A DNA stretch of 64,000 nucleotides from Argyresthia goedartella (Eukaryota; Arthropoda; Insecta; Lepidoptera; Argyresthiidae): contig OX463809.1 in assembly GCA_949825045.1 (NCBI GenBank), positions 957,501 through 1,021,500 on the forward strand, in the 5' to 3' direction. Made by a program: the position numbers and the translations under genes. Below the pieces are notes generated by a model. It was given only the letters and a program-made list of their open reading frames with translations. It had not been told where the DNA came from and ran no database searches. This document shows, piece by piece, positions 54,195 to 64,000 of the stretch (the stretch's first letter is position 1; every line of letters begins with the position of its first letter).

Positions 54195-54745
54195 AGTATT
54201 ATAGTAGTTTATGTGACTGCTACATAATGGAGGGCACTAATAGTCGAGAGTATTCGGCTCGTTTCATAATACTATCACTCGAGAGGTTTAATGCCTAATT
54301 ATGTACAGTTACATACACTAGTTTATCTACACACATATCATAAGCTCTCTTTGATGTGTACAGGAACCGCATGTTTGACCGGCATTGTGGCTCTGCAGTT
54401 GTTTAGCTTGTTCTGAAGCACCAACTTCGGGCGTCGGCGTTCGAAATTTGAATGTCAGTACCAACTTCACAGACAAACTAGGGGCGGCATGCAGGCGGGC
54501 GTCGGCGTTCGAAATTTGAATGTCAGTACCAACTTCACAGACAAACTAGGGGCGGCATGCAGGCGGGCGTCGGCGTTCGAAATTTGAATGTCATAATGTG
54601 TAGAAAAATTACACATTATGGTCATAATGTGTAATTTTTCAGATAAGAATTGAGTTTTTACCAAGTAGTTTAACATTATGCTGATCGTTACGTGCGTTTT
54701 TTGTACGCAGTAAAGAGGGTTTATGATACGTGTGTAGATAAAATT
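54195..54745 (-). mobile_element. MITE, copy 3 of the 6279 family (reverse), internally expanded
   Basis: Ends match the family (tagtttatgtgactgctaca ... gtttatgatacgtgtgtaga). The GC-rich block is tandemly amplified with a 68-bp period, about 2.5 units (54430-54595). A perfect internal hairpin AAAAATTACACATTATG / CATAATGTGTAATTTTT lies at 54604-54639. Confidence 0.75.
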
Positions 54746-55250
54746 TATAAATTTATAGTTATTCAGTTTCTGTCCATTTTCGTTCTCCCAGGGGAGATGG
54801 GAGAGATAAGAGATTACTCGTACCTACTGGAGTCGACATAATACAAGCTCCTCACTTTTAAGTTTGCCTTTATACGTTTTAATAAGACAAGTAAAGCTTG
54901 AAATGCAGTTCTCTACTTTGCACATTGGGACGCGATTATGATATTAATTTATGGTATAATGAATTAGACTATATATCCAGCGAAGAAGAAAACATAGAAG
55001 TATAACTGGCGATTAAAAATGACACCAAGAAAACTATACCAGATAGAGTTTAATGACGGGGCTCCAATTCACTGTGCATAAAGATCGACCAATCAGGGCT
55101 GGCGCAGTGTAGCATGACAGAGTTTGAACCAAGCATCAACCTTTCGCCATTTTCACTATCTGGTACCGTTTTTGGATAACAATCTGTTAGAAGCACGCCT
55201 ACCGTGTTTTTTACGTTCATCGAATATATTATATTATCCTTGGTATTATC
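54746..55250. other. No gene recognised
   Basis: AT-rich at the left; the 55050-55298 ORF has no family features and partly overlaps the next repeat. Confidence 0.4.
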
Positions 55251-55775
55251 ATTAATCAAATCATGTACACGTCGCAGTTGGTTGGTTAAATAAGACACTT
55301 AACTAACTCTCTAGACCGTTAATTAAATACCGACGTTTAACCAGGTCAATTTTGATTAAATAAAGCATCGTCGAAAACGTTTAACAATTTGTCTTATTGA
55401 ACGCCAGGAAAACAAGATGGTGACACTACAACAGCTGATTTGCACAGTTTATATCAGGGCAAAACATTGCGGTAGCTTAGGTGAAGGGTAAAGTAAAACG
55501 TGTTAGGTTGAATATGAAAGAACAACAAAAAATACTTAAAACATAAACTTAAAAGTATACATAAAAAAATATTGATGTAGTATATGCACAGAGCATTATA
55601 TGTCTTGTTGCTTAGGAACGTTTAGACAACTCGTTAAACGTTTCGTTCACTCTCTTGTCTGAAGGAACTTTAGTGACTTGGTTAAACGTCGGTATTTAAT
55701 TTACGTTCTAGAGAGTTAGTTAAGTGTCCGATTTATCCAACTAACTACGAAGTGTACATGATTTGATTACATTAA
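55251..55775. mobile_element. Foldback MITE with ~130-bp inverted arms
   Basis: The left arm from 55251 (attaatcaaatcatgtacac ... accgacgtttaacca) is repeated inverted in the right arm ending at 55775 (tggttaaacgtcggt ... gtgtacatgatttga). The loop contains a fragment of the hairpin-bearing repeat (55455-55570, ttgcggtagcttaggtgaag). Non-coding. Confidence 0.75.
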
Positions 55776-55794
55776 TAAAAAAGAGCTAAGCGGT

Positions 55795-56065
55795 CTAATA
55801 GGTTTCACGCTTGCTTGTCACACAGGAGATGCAGGATCGATTCCTGACCATGTACCAATTAATTTGTCTTAAGTACGTTATACGGACGTTCTAACGGTGA
55901 TGGAAAACAACGTGAGGAAACCTTAATTAATCCGTAGCTGCGACGATGGGCTAGCCCTCTGTCACGAAAAATGGAGCATCGAATAACTCGCTCAAAATGG
56001 GCACATTTGTGCCTCTGCCATCCCGTAGGGGAAAAGGCGTGACGCTATGTTATGGTATGTTACAT
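55795..56065 (+). repeat. tRNA-headed SINE, copy 5
   Basis: ggtttcacgcttgcttgtca, box B-like GATCGATTCC, gcgacgatgggctagccctc and aaaaggcgtgacgctatgtt: complete, in the same order as copies 1 and 2. BEL-2 starts about 40 bp further on. Confidence 0.75.
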
Positions 56066-56105
56066 AAATAATTATGTTAATTACTTTCATTACTTTCATC
56101 CAGTA

Positions 56106-56677
56106 TGTTTAATTCCACGCCTAAACCGAACGGCGTGGAGTCATGAGGGGGTGTGCCTCTGCCCGCACGTGAGAGAAAAGAATGATGAAATTGTTATTAC
56201 CTTGTCACCGTAGACAGGAGATCGTAGGCTCGATTCGAGACAGGAATTCGGGAAAGGGGGCACAGTTGGGATAGGATATGGATTGAATTCTTGCCGTCGT
56301 TTCGCTGTCGTGCTGCCTGCTGACGTGGAGTCGCCGTCCGAATACGACTATGTGCTTCACAACACAAATCACTCAACCGCTGACGCGAATCTATTTACAA
56401 TCAATAGCCCGACGCTATGAGGTAGATTTACACTCTGACCAGGCCCGATGCCTGTATTACAATTGGTACACCGAAATACCATTAATGCCACGGGGCCCGA
56501 GCCGCCATGTTATTCTCCCGATGAGACAAGACCAAGAGTAAAGATAACCTCCAATTTTACATCTCGTTCCGGTACGAGTGACATCTGCGGTCCGTTTCCG
56601 CTAGTGATGTCTCGATTACTCGCGATCGATTCGCGCAACAAAAAACCGGTGCGTTTCCGAAGCATAAATATTAAACA
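56106..56677 (-). repeat. BEL-2 3' LTR
   Basis: 572 bp, top strand TGTTTAATTCCACGCC ... TTAAACA. Near the start CCACGCC/GGCGTGG form a 7-bp hairpin stem. Confidence 0.88.
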
Positions 56678-56708
56678 GTCACCCGCCCGGACAGGCCCGA
56701 ACCTGTCC

Positions 56709-58361
56709 CTAATTAATAGGAAGGCGAGAAAGTGTTGCGACCGCTCTCTTGAGGACCGAGTCCCCCACCTTGACTTCTGCTAATCGAGGCGTGCCATCCC
56801 GACCCGTGTGCAAATTGACGATCCGTCCTCGTCTCCATCTCAATGATGGCAGGTTTGCATCCTTAATCAGCACCAAATCACCGACTTGAGGGGGGCTCGT
56901 CCGGTCAGTCCACTTAAGGCGCTGCTGCAAGATGTGCAAGTACTCAAGGGACCACCGTTTCCAAAAATCTTGAGCCATCTGCTGCAACATCTGCAACCTA
57001 GTTAACCGACTTAACTTAACATCACCGAATGGGTATTCTGGCAGGGCGTTAAGGGGCTGACCTATCAGGAAGTGACCCGGCGTCAACGCTTCCAAATCAT
57101 TTGGATCCGAACTGAGCGGGCAAAACGGACGCGAGTTCAGTGTCATTTCAATTTTACAGAACAGCGTCTCAAGCTCTTCAAAGCGTAGAGAGGTCTCACC
57201 GATGATCCTCGTCAGGTGCGACTTAGCCGATTTAACCGCAGCCTCAAAAATTCCTCCCCAATGAGGACATCCCGGCGGACTGAAAACCCATTCAATCCCT
57301 CGTCGGGAGCAAGCCGTACCGATGGCGTCCTGATTACCGTTCAGGAATTGAGTGACCTCCTGCAGATATCGCCTGGCTCCGACAAAATTTGTTCCGTTGT
57401 CCGAACGGATTAATGTCGGGAGGCCCCTTCGTGAGACGAACCGATCTAGACAAGCTATAAATGCCTCCGTAGTGAGGTCACTGACCACCTCCAAGTGGAC
57501 TGCCTTCGTGGCCAAGCACACGAAGACGCACAGGTATGCCTTCACTAATCTGGCGTTCCGTAGCTGTGAAGACTTGACCATGAATGGTCCCGCGAAATCC
57601 GTTCCGACACCCGCAAAGGGCCGGATTTCGTTAACCCTATCCGAGGGCAAATCGCCCATCTGGGGCTGCATCGTAGCCGCCTTGGCCCGATAACAAGGCA
57701 GACACCGAAATACGACGCTACGCACTAAGCGTCTTCCCGATAGAATCCAGAACTCGCGCTGGAGAAACGCCATCAAGGCGTGGCATCCGACATGCCCATT
57801 CCGAATGTGTCGATCCTGTATCAACAGTTCGACCAACTTCCCCTTCCTTGGGAGTAACAACGGGTGGCGAGCCGCATAAGGCAGGTTGGCATTCCGCAGC
57901 CGACCTCCTACCCTCAGCAATCCTTGAGGGTCAATAAACGGGTTGAGCCGAGCCACAGCTCCCTTCAGTTGGACGCGTCTGCGTCTCAGAATGTCCAGTT
58001 CGGACTTAAAGTGTACCGTCTACACGTTCCGTACCAATGCCAACAACGCATGGTTCCGTTCCCGTGGTGTCAGGACCTGTGTCCGCACTCATTGCGCCTC
58101 AGAATTCCGACAATTCCGCGCAAATCGGCAGATCCAGGCGGTCACATTGACCAGCTTGTCGAGCGAGATGTACCGTTCCAGCAGGCTGAACTCCTCTTCC
58201 GGCTCTGGTTGCGTCGTACAGACACCGACTTTCAAGGCGCCGTTCGCCGTGGTAACGCGTGGACTCATTGGCCAATCCGATTCGGCTTGAGTCAACCATT
58301 TTGGACCCCACCACAAGGGATGTCCAACCGGCGGACCGTAGGTGGTTCCTCCACCTCCCAA
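56709..58361 (-). pseudogene. BEL-2 pol, integrase region (two in-frame stops upstream)
   Basis: The frame 57956-56709 encodes a nearly complete integrase. It has a zinc-finger region (HIRNGHVGCHALMAFLQREF, CLPCYRAKA), the core with GTDFAGPF (Asp near residue 119), IRSDNGTNFVG (Asp near 184) and HWGGIFEAAVK (Glu near 237), and the C-terminal FWKRWSLEYLHILQQRLKW. It would insert element cDNA. The nominal start at 57956 is a GTG inside the polyprotein. The same frame continues upstream through KSELDILRRRRVQLKGAV, a TAG, a TGA near 58090, and a segment with WWGPKWLTQAESDWP. The RT-RNase H part is missing. Confidence 0.88.
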
Positions 58362-58630
58362 AACTTCTGTATCACCTCCGAGAGTACAGAACCGAATAAG
58401 GGACTACGAGTCGCTAGGCGTGGGGCAGCCGGCATGACCGGACCCATTACCGCATGGCCCAGTCTGGTGTTGACCGAAACCAGACCAGTCGCCTGCAACA
58501 CGTGGACACCTGGCACTAACAGGTATCCCAAGGCATCGACACCCAATAAAATGTCTACTGGGCCCGGAATATCGAACTCCGGGTCAGCCAGTGACAACCC
58601 AGCGACCAACTGTCGCACCGAGGGCGACAA
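58292..58630 (-). pseudogene. BEL-2 pol fragment between protease and RT
   Basis: LSPSVRQLVAGLSLADPEFD, PVDILLGVDALGYLLVPG and VIQKFWEVEE mark the segment that normally leads from protease into RT. It breaks off near 58320, where a deletion joins it, out of frame, to the end of the RNase H/integrase linker. It begins at the 3' junction of LINE-3. Confidence 0.8.
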
Positions 58631-58640
58631 CCGTACGTGA

Positions 58641-61040
58641 AATCAAAATCAAAATCAAACATCATTTATTTCCATAGGATGTTGTTACATCACTTAGATC
58701 CGTCATTACATTTTTTTGGGTGAGTTCACTAACCCAATGGCGGAATCTGTGGAGAAGAGCTCACCGAAGAAACTCCTCAGTCGTCGCATCTTTTGCGTTT
58801 CCTTTTTTAAATAAAATATTGTCAAATTACAAAATGAATGCTAATTATATATCGAAACAGCCTGTTACTCAAACAATCTATTCCCATGGACATCTGTCCT
58901 CTAAGTAATCAGATATCCAATAGTAACCTTTTTTATACAATTTCTGTTTTATTATTATTTTAAACTTGTCTAAAGGTAAGTTTTTAATATCAGTAGGGAC
59001 CTTATTGTAATAGCGTATACGAATTACTAATTTTATGTAGTCGGCTTACATAAGCAACCAACTTGTCTTTATTTCTAGTATTAAAATTGTGTATATCACT
59101 GTACTTCTGAAAATTAGTTATATTTCTTTTTACATACACAAGATTGTCATAGATATATTGAGACACAAATGTCAGAATATTGATTTCTTTAAACTTTTCC
59201 CTCAGTGACACTCTAGGCCCTAATCTATAAATTGCACGAACAGCCCGTTTCTGCAGAATAAATATACTATTAGCATTCGCAGCGTGACCCCACAATAAAA
59301 TACCATAGGTCATTAGACTATGAAAGTAACTAAAGTAGACTAGTCTAGCGGTGTCTACGTCGGTAGGAGCTCTAATTTTTTTAACTGCGAACGCTGCCGA
59401 ACTTAGTCTGTTCGACAATTTATTTATATGAGGATCCCATTGTAGTTTGGCGTCTAAAGTAATGCCCAAAAAGACAGTCGACTGCACAAGGTCCAATCTC
59501 TGTCCTTTTATAAATATGTCTGTAGTTACCGGGTTCACATTGGGTAACACGAATTTAATACATTTAGTTTTCTTTTCATTAAGTAATAAATTGTTAACAG
59601 TAAACCAGTTCACTATACTAGAGATAGCATTGTTTACCTCGTCATAATTTGATTGCTGTCTTTTAACTTTAAATATCAAAGAAGTATCATCGGCAAACAA
59701 TACTAACCCATGTTTTGCTTTAACAAGGTAAGGTAAATCATTAATATATACTAAAAACAAGAAAGGACCAAGAATTGAACCTTGCGGTACGCCCATACTT
59801 ATTGAAGACCCAGGTGATCTTTTCCCATTAACATCGACCATCTGAACCCTATCTGTTAGATATGACTCCAGAAGGCCAAGTGCCTGATCTTTTACACCAT
59901 AATGGCGTAACTTCCTGACAAGAGTGTCATGATGGACGCAATCAAAAGCCTTGGATAGATCGCAGAAGACACCTATTGCATCCATTGCGTCTTCCCAGGC
60001 ATCAAAAATATTGTCGATTAGTTCAACACCAGCATCGGCTGTTGAACGACCCTTTGTGAAACCAAACTGAGCAATATGAATTAAATTATTGAGATAAAAA
60101 TGACTTTGCAATTGATTAAGTATGAGTTTTTCAAATATTTTGCTAAGCGTTGGTAGTATCGATATGGGTCTAAAATTGGTGGGGTCTGATGTACTACCAG
60201 CTTTGAATAAAGGTATAACTTTACTTAGTTTCATCAAGTCAGGAAACACACCACTATCTATACATTGATTAAATATACAACAAAGGTGAGGTGCAATACA
60301 ATCTACAATGGAACTAATAATTTTTACTGATAGACCATGGGCGTCAGCTGTCTTTTTCATTTCCAGGGATTTAAACGCTTTTACAATGTCTTCATTATTT
60401 ACGTGCCTAAATCTGTTTTACATTCCTCAAAGTTTTGTTTAAGTATAGATTCAGCAGCAGCGGGAGATGAATTTAAAGACTTGGTTGTTGAAACTGGAAT
60501 GTCCGTAAAGAAATTTTCGAAAGCTTTTGCTACTTCTAGGTCTGTACTTAGCAATTGATTATCTATCTTAAGCTTGAAGTTATTATGTGTAGCTTTGGCC
60601 TTTCCAGTCTCTCTGTTTATAATTTGCCAAGTCGTTTTCATTACATTGCTACTAGATTCAATTTTGTTTTTAATGAAATTAGATTTAGCTACGGCACAAA
60701 CGCGTTTAAACATTTTTGAATAACTACGAACATAATCTAGAAAGGCCGTATTTTTGTTATATGATTTCTCTTCATAGAGTTCATATAATCTTCGTCTGCT
60801 CCTATGAATTCCAACTGTCGCCCAATCACTAAGCAAACAAAGCTTTGTTATTAACTTTTATAGTTTTTGATTTAAATACCGTATCATATTCATTTTTGAC
60901 AAGGTTAAATACTGAGTTGTACAACAAATTTGGATCGTCACTGTATGGTATTTCCCATAGTTAATCTAAAATATTATTCCTGTAGTGTTCAAGCCGAGTG
61001 TCACTAACGGGCACACATGTAATATCCTCTTTTTGTGAGG
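58641..61040 (-). mobile_element. LINE-3: 5'-truncated Jockey-like LINE inserted in BEL-2
   Basis: The minus strand ends in a GATTTT-repeat tail (top 58641-58660, aatcaaaatcaaaatcaaac) directly against BEL sequence, and begins near 61040 within the endonuclease-RT linker. About 2.4 kb. It is the best-preserved copy of the LINE family whose decayed pieces lie at 2175, 11340 and 26802. No target duplication was resolved. Confidence 0.8.
59002..60836 (-). pseudogene. LINE-3 reverse transcriptase, N-terminus missing and frameshifted
   Basis: Frame 60836-60399 (RSRRRLYELYEEKSYN, KTTWQIINRETGKAKATHNN) is the linker before RT; before it, the segment with PWEIPYSDDPN-like coding extends to about 60990. 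A frameshift near 60380 leads to 60360-59002. That frame has the RT with NFRPISILPTLSKIFEKLI, VFCDLSKAFDCVHH (motif A), MGVPQGSILGPFLFLVY (motif B), VLFADDTSLIF near residue 222 (motif C), then YGILLWGHAANANSIFILQK and a C-terminal HNFNTRNKDK block. The endonuclease domain is absent through 5' truncation. Confidence 0.85.
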
Positions 61041-61046
61041 GTGTGA

Positions 61047-61322
61047 GCCCATCACATTAGGCATGACTAATGCCGTGACCGTCAGATTCACCGATGAATC
61101 CACCCGTGACGAGAGAGTAATCCGACATACTCCCTTAACGGAACCGACTTCCGTGTTCCCAATTCCCCGAATGGAATGTGGATACTCCCTTACCGAAATG
61201 CCCAACCGTCTTACAAGGTTGCACGAGACTAAGCACCCCTGGGCCCCCGAGTCCAATAGTGCTCGTGCAACACAAGATTTGCCGTCCGAACTCCACGCTA
61301 TCACCGAGGCGGTGGGGAGCAT
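61047..61322 (-). pseudogene. BEL-2 protease, cut by LINE-3
   Basis: ASVIAWSSDGKSCVARALLD then SGAQGCLVSCNLVRRLGI gives the retropepsin-type active site (LLDSGAQ). The frame continues through VNLTVTALVMPNV and then runs into LINE-3. The polyprotein would resume at about 58630. The catalytic Asp is intact. Confidence 0.8.
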
Positions 61323-61696
61323 GACCGTCTGTGGAGTGGCGGCACCCTGTAAGTGGGCGGCGTGTCCCTAGCGGGAACCCCCGCGGGATCCGAACCCGCT
61401 CAGACCTCCGTCGGCCTGGTAACTCGGCTGCTGATATGCCACCAGTGGCATATCAGACCGCATGTACATCAGGGGGTCCCAACCCGCATAATACGCCCCT
61501 CGCTGTCCCGGTACCCGACCATACCGGACTGTGAACGGTGTGCCCGGTGGCCACCGTGGATGGAGGGGGGAGAGCGGATCCAACCTGGGGCGCTCTAGGA
61601 ATGGGGGCGACATCCGACTGTTCGCCTCCCTGTTCGCCTCCCAGAGCGACGGGCAGGGTGGCGCAGAAGGTGGTGGGCTCCCAGCCTTCGCGCCAC

Positions 61697-63182
61697 TCAT
61701 AGGTGCCATCTGACACCCGCCCGTAACACGCGGTGAGCCAGCGGCCCGAAGTCCTCGCTGGCCCTGGACAGCGGCGACCGAACCCCGGCTATCCCGCCTG
61801 TTACCCCCCGCGTGCCCCCTTCCCCTCGGGGGGGGTCCCGTCCGCGGGTACCCCAGTCACCCCGTTGGTGACTCCCGTTGCCCGGAGGGGGACTGGGTCC
61901 GGCCCTGGTTGGGCCCTGTGACCGACCAACCTGAGTCCGGCCCTGGTGACCGTCCGAAGGGCCTGACCGGTTCAGGCACAACACGACGTGGTGCCTGCCA
62001 CCGCAGCACTCACAGGGGGACGCCCGTGAGCACTCGCTCAGCGGGTGCGGCCCCATACAACCGAAACACAATCGGTGGCGGAAGACCACCTTCCTGCGGG
62101 CAGCCACACCGAGCGCCTTAAAGTTGGCGCAACTGGTCACCTCATGACAGGCACTGTCGCAGTGCACACAGCCGTCACCCGAAGGCGCGGCACTCAAAAC
62201 GCCAAATTGTTTTGACCGCCCACCCCCCCGTGGGGGTGGGAGGCGCGGCTCCTCCCGCATCCGCGCGGGTTGGCGCTGCACACTGGCCTCCGAATCCAAT
62301 GTGTCGGATCGCCTGCATTCACCCTCCAAAAACTCCGTTAATTGGACGAGCGTGGGCAGTTCCGAGCTACTGCCCCCATGCAGCTGTTCAAACCGACTTT
62401 GAACAGCTGCAGGCAACCGTGACAAAACCATATATAACACAATATATGACCATTGGTCTACCGGCAGACCAAGGTTCTGAAGGGCCTTAGTGGCCACCAG
62501 CACAGGGTTGAGCACCTGTACCCGGATGTCAACATCCCGGGTTACTCTTGGGATGCTGAACAGCTTCCCCAGCTGCGCATCAACCAACCGCCGTTTGTGT
62601 TGGTAGCGGTCAAACAATATGACCCGGGCATTCTCATAATTGCCCGCCGTAACCGTTAGGTGACCGACCAACTCCTTCGGTTCACCCCGCAGTGCCATCA
62701 ATAGCTGGGCCAACTTGTAGGCGCTGTCCAGGTCGTCCCGACCGTGGACCAGGCTATCGAACAAATTGATGAATGCCGGCCACTCATCAATTGCCCCACC
62801 GAATGCCGGAATCTCCAGGTGTGGAAGCCGTCCAACCACACCCTTAGGGGGGGGGGTCTCCGCTACCCTCCCCGCGGTCATCCCGACGCGACCGCTTAAT
62901 TTTTTTGGCGCGACGCTCGATGTCGCCCAAGCACTCCATCGCTTGGTCAGCATCCGCGCAGAGCTGCCTCACTGCAGCCACCGAGGCCTCATCCGTAAGC
63001 CCGAGGGCTTCAGCCTCGGCAGCCAGCCGACACACCTTCCCGACGCGTGTCATTGCGTCCTCCACACGCTTGAGCAGGACATCGTCCATGTCGGGTCGCT
63101 CCACATACTTGTGAGTATGGGCGAGCCATCTCATCTCCTCACGGACACCATATCGCAGTAACGTCAAGGGCGAAGGTGCCAT
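61697..63182 (-). pseudogene. BEL-2 gag, one homopolymer frameshift (~490 residues)
   Basis: It starts at ATG 63182 (MAPSPLTLLRYGVREEMRWL). The first frame ends after 112 residues at a run of ten C (minus strand; top 62847-62856); a run of nine would keep frame into PKGVVGRLPHLEIPAFGGAI. The second frame then carries the gag core, INLFDSLVHGRDDLDSAYKL, LRGEPKELVGHLTVTAGNYE, YQHKRRLVDAQLGKLFSI and YMVLSRLPAAVQSRFEQLHG, and the cysteine motifs CVHCDSACHEV, CFGCMGPHPLSEC and CECCGGRHHVVLC. A Gly/Pro/Arg-rich tail follows. The GC content is well above that of the flanks. Confidence 0.85.
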
Positions 63183-63855
63183 GGTTACCGATTTAATTGT
63201 TCCTGGTCCTATGCTTCACTACCGAACTAAGCACAGCCAGATACCAGCACTTTCACGTCAGCGCTGGGCACAGAAATTAAAACTAAGTTGTAAAACCCAA
63301 GGCAACCACTAAACAATTAAATCCTAAACAATATTTAATATGGTCGCCCTGTGGACATACACCTTATAATATACACTCTAAATCAATTAGAGAATGCCAC
63401 CATGTGGTACAATACAAATAACACACAAAAGGTTATTATAAAAAAAACAACTATTTTTCTAGTAGTGGCCCTTCCGATAGGAACCACACTTCCTTTGAGG
63501 TCAGCAAAATCAGCTTAATACCCCTTAAATAGCCCGACCCTGCTGTGTAAACCGAAATAACACTGTAGGACTATAGAACCCGACGTTCTATCGCAAGTAA
63601 TACAATCTAGGCTTCGCAGAATGACTGTTCAATCTTTTATGCTCAACTACAGTAGTTTCCGACTACAATTTTATAACAACTGTTAACTAAATTGGCACTT
63701 ATACTTTCACTTACCGAAAATGAACTTTAATCGTGGTATACCGACCACAGACTCATTGCCGACTTGAGCCAATCTGAGATATTCCTTTCTCCCAACTACA
63801 ATGTGACAAAGGCAGCCCTACAACCGTGAATCGATGATTTCCCACTAGGAAACCG
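63183..63855 (-). other. BEL-2 untranslated leader
   Basis: AT-rich sequence between the primer-binding site and the gag start, without ORFs. Confidence 0.6.
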
Positions 63856-63872
63856 CGCTCCTGCTACCAAAA
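63856..63872 (-). promoter_or_regulatory. BEL-2 primer-binding site
   Basis: On the minus strand the LTR is followed by TTT and then TGGTAGCAGGAGCGCGG, complementary to a CCA-ending tRNA. Confidence 0.7.
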
Positions 63873-64000
63873 TGTTTAATTCCACGCCTAAACCGAACGG
63901 CGTGGAGTCATGAGGGGGTGTGCCTCTGCCCGCACGTGAGAGAAAAGAATGACGAAATTGTTATTACCTTGTCACCGTAGACAGGAGATCGTAGGCTCGA
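63873..64000 (-). repeat. BEL-2 5' LTR, partial at window edge
   Basis: 128 bp visible, identical to 56106-56233 except one T/C difference (gatgaa versus gacgaa). Confidence 0.9.

Larger units (their letters stand above)
56106..64000 (-). mobile_element. BEL-2: BEL/Pao LTR retrotransposon, RT-deleted, continues past the window
   Basis: The minus strand has a 3' LTR (56106-56677), integrase, a protease-downstream fragment, protease, gag, a primer-binding site and the start of the 5' LTR (63873 onward). CAGTA precedes the left LTR; the matching duplication is off-window. LINE-3 splits it between protease and pol. The first 128 bp of the two LTRs differ at one position, so insertion is recent. 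It is a different family from BEL-1 by LTR sequence but collinear in protein order. Confidence 0.9.

Noticed and set aside
57864..58640. 258-codon plus-strand ORF
   Set aside because: Antisense to BEL-2 pol remnants that have clear integrase motifs.

Overview
The window looks like a transposon-dense stretch of an insect genome, most likely a moth or butterfly. This is an inference from GT-AG introns, interspersed repeats that I associate with Lepidoptera (the GGGTTCCGTACC...CCGTCTGTC repeat and tRNA-headed SINEs), BEL/Pao, Jockey-like and RTE elements, and TTAGG-type repeat tracts. There is no bacterial gene organisation, rRNA, functional tRNA or CRISPR array. The only clear host gene is the 3' end of an unrecognised Pro/Gln/Ser-rich protein on the minus strand (4155-6844).

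Layout. 1-958: 5' part of a Tc1/mariner element whose transposase runs off the left edge. 959-2855: a segment between 150-bp inverted arms. 4155-6844: host gene exons. 7196-11245: LINE-1 with an intact 967-aa endonuclease/reverse-transcriptase ORF. 11340-27010: a five-deep nest. A decayed Jockey-like LINE is split by a BEL/Pao LTR element (BEL-1, 11929-26796, 5-bp target duplication GTGTC). BEL-1 is split in gag by a two-gene ISL2EU-like DNA transposon (14894-24663). That element is split near its left end by hAT-A (14947-20991, duplication GGGTCACG). hAT-A is split by hAT-B (15493-19467, duplication GTGATTCT). 27988-31203: a full-length but mutated RTE element with a 10-bp duplication. 34305-42065: a candidate CACTA/EnSpm-like unit holding a Tnp2-like transposase ORF and, on the same strand, an intact eight-exon SAM-domain gene. 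44657-48682: a candidate non-autonomous hAT containing LINE-2 (intact 1008-aa ORF2). 56106-64000: BEL-2, leaving the right edge, interrupted by LINE-3.

How the genes work together. The ISL2EU-like element pairs a THAP-DDE transposase (one frameshift) with a divergently read, intact 529-aa SAP-SWIM-YqaJ nuclease. Both BEL elements keep gag, protease and integrase parts but have lost reverse transcriptase through separate deletions, so they would depend on helpers. LTR pairs are nearly identical (BEL-1: 2 substitutions plus one 15-bp indel) and target duplications are perfect, so BEL-1, and everything inserted in it afterwards, looks recent.

The most unusual items are the SAM gene plus Tnp2-like ORF inside CACAGA-type ends, the YqaJ/THAP two-gene transposon, the five-level nest, and two perfect back-to-back hairpins at 52494-52585. 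Family assignments rest on motif recognition from reading; no database search was run.
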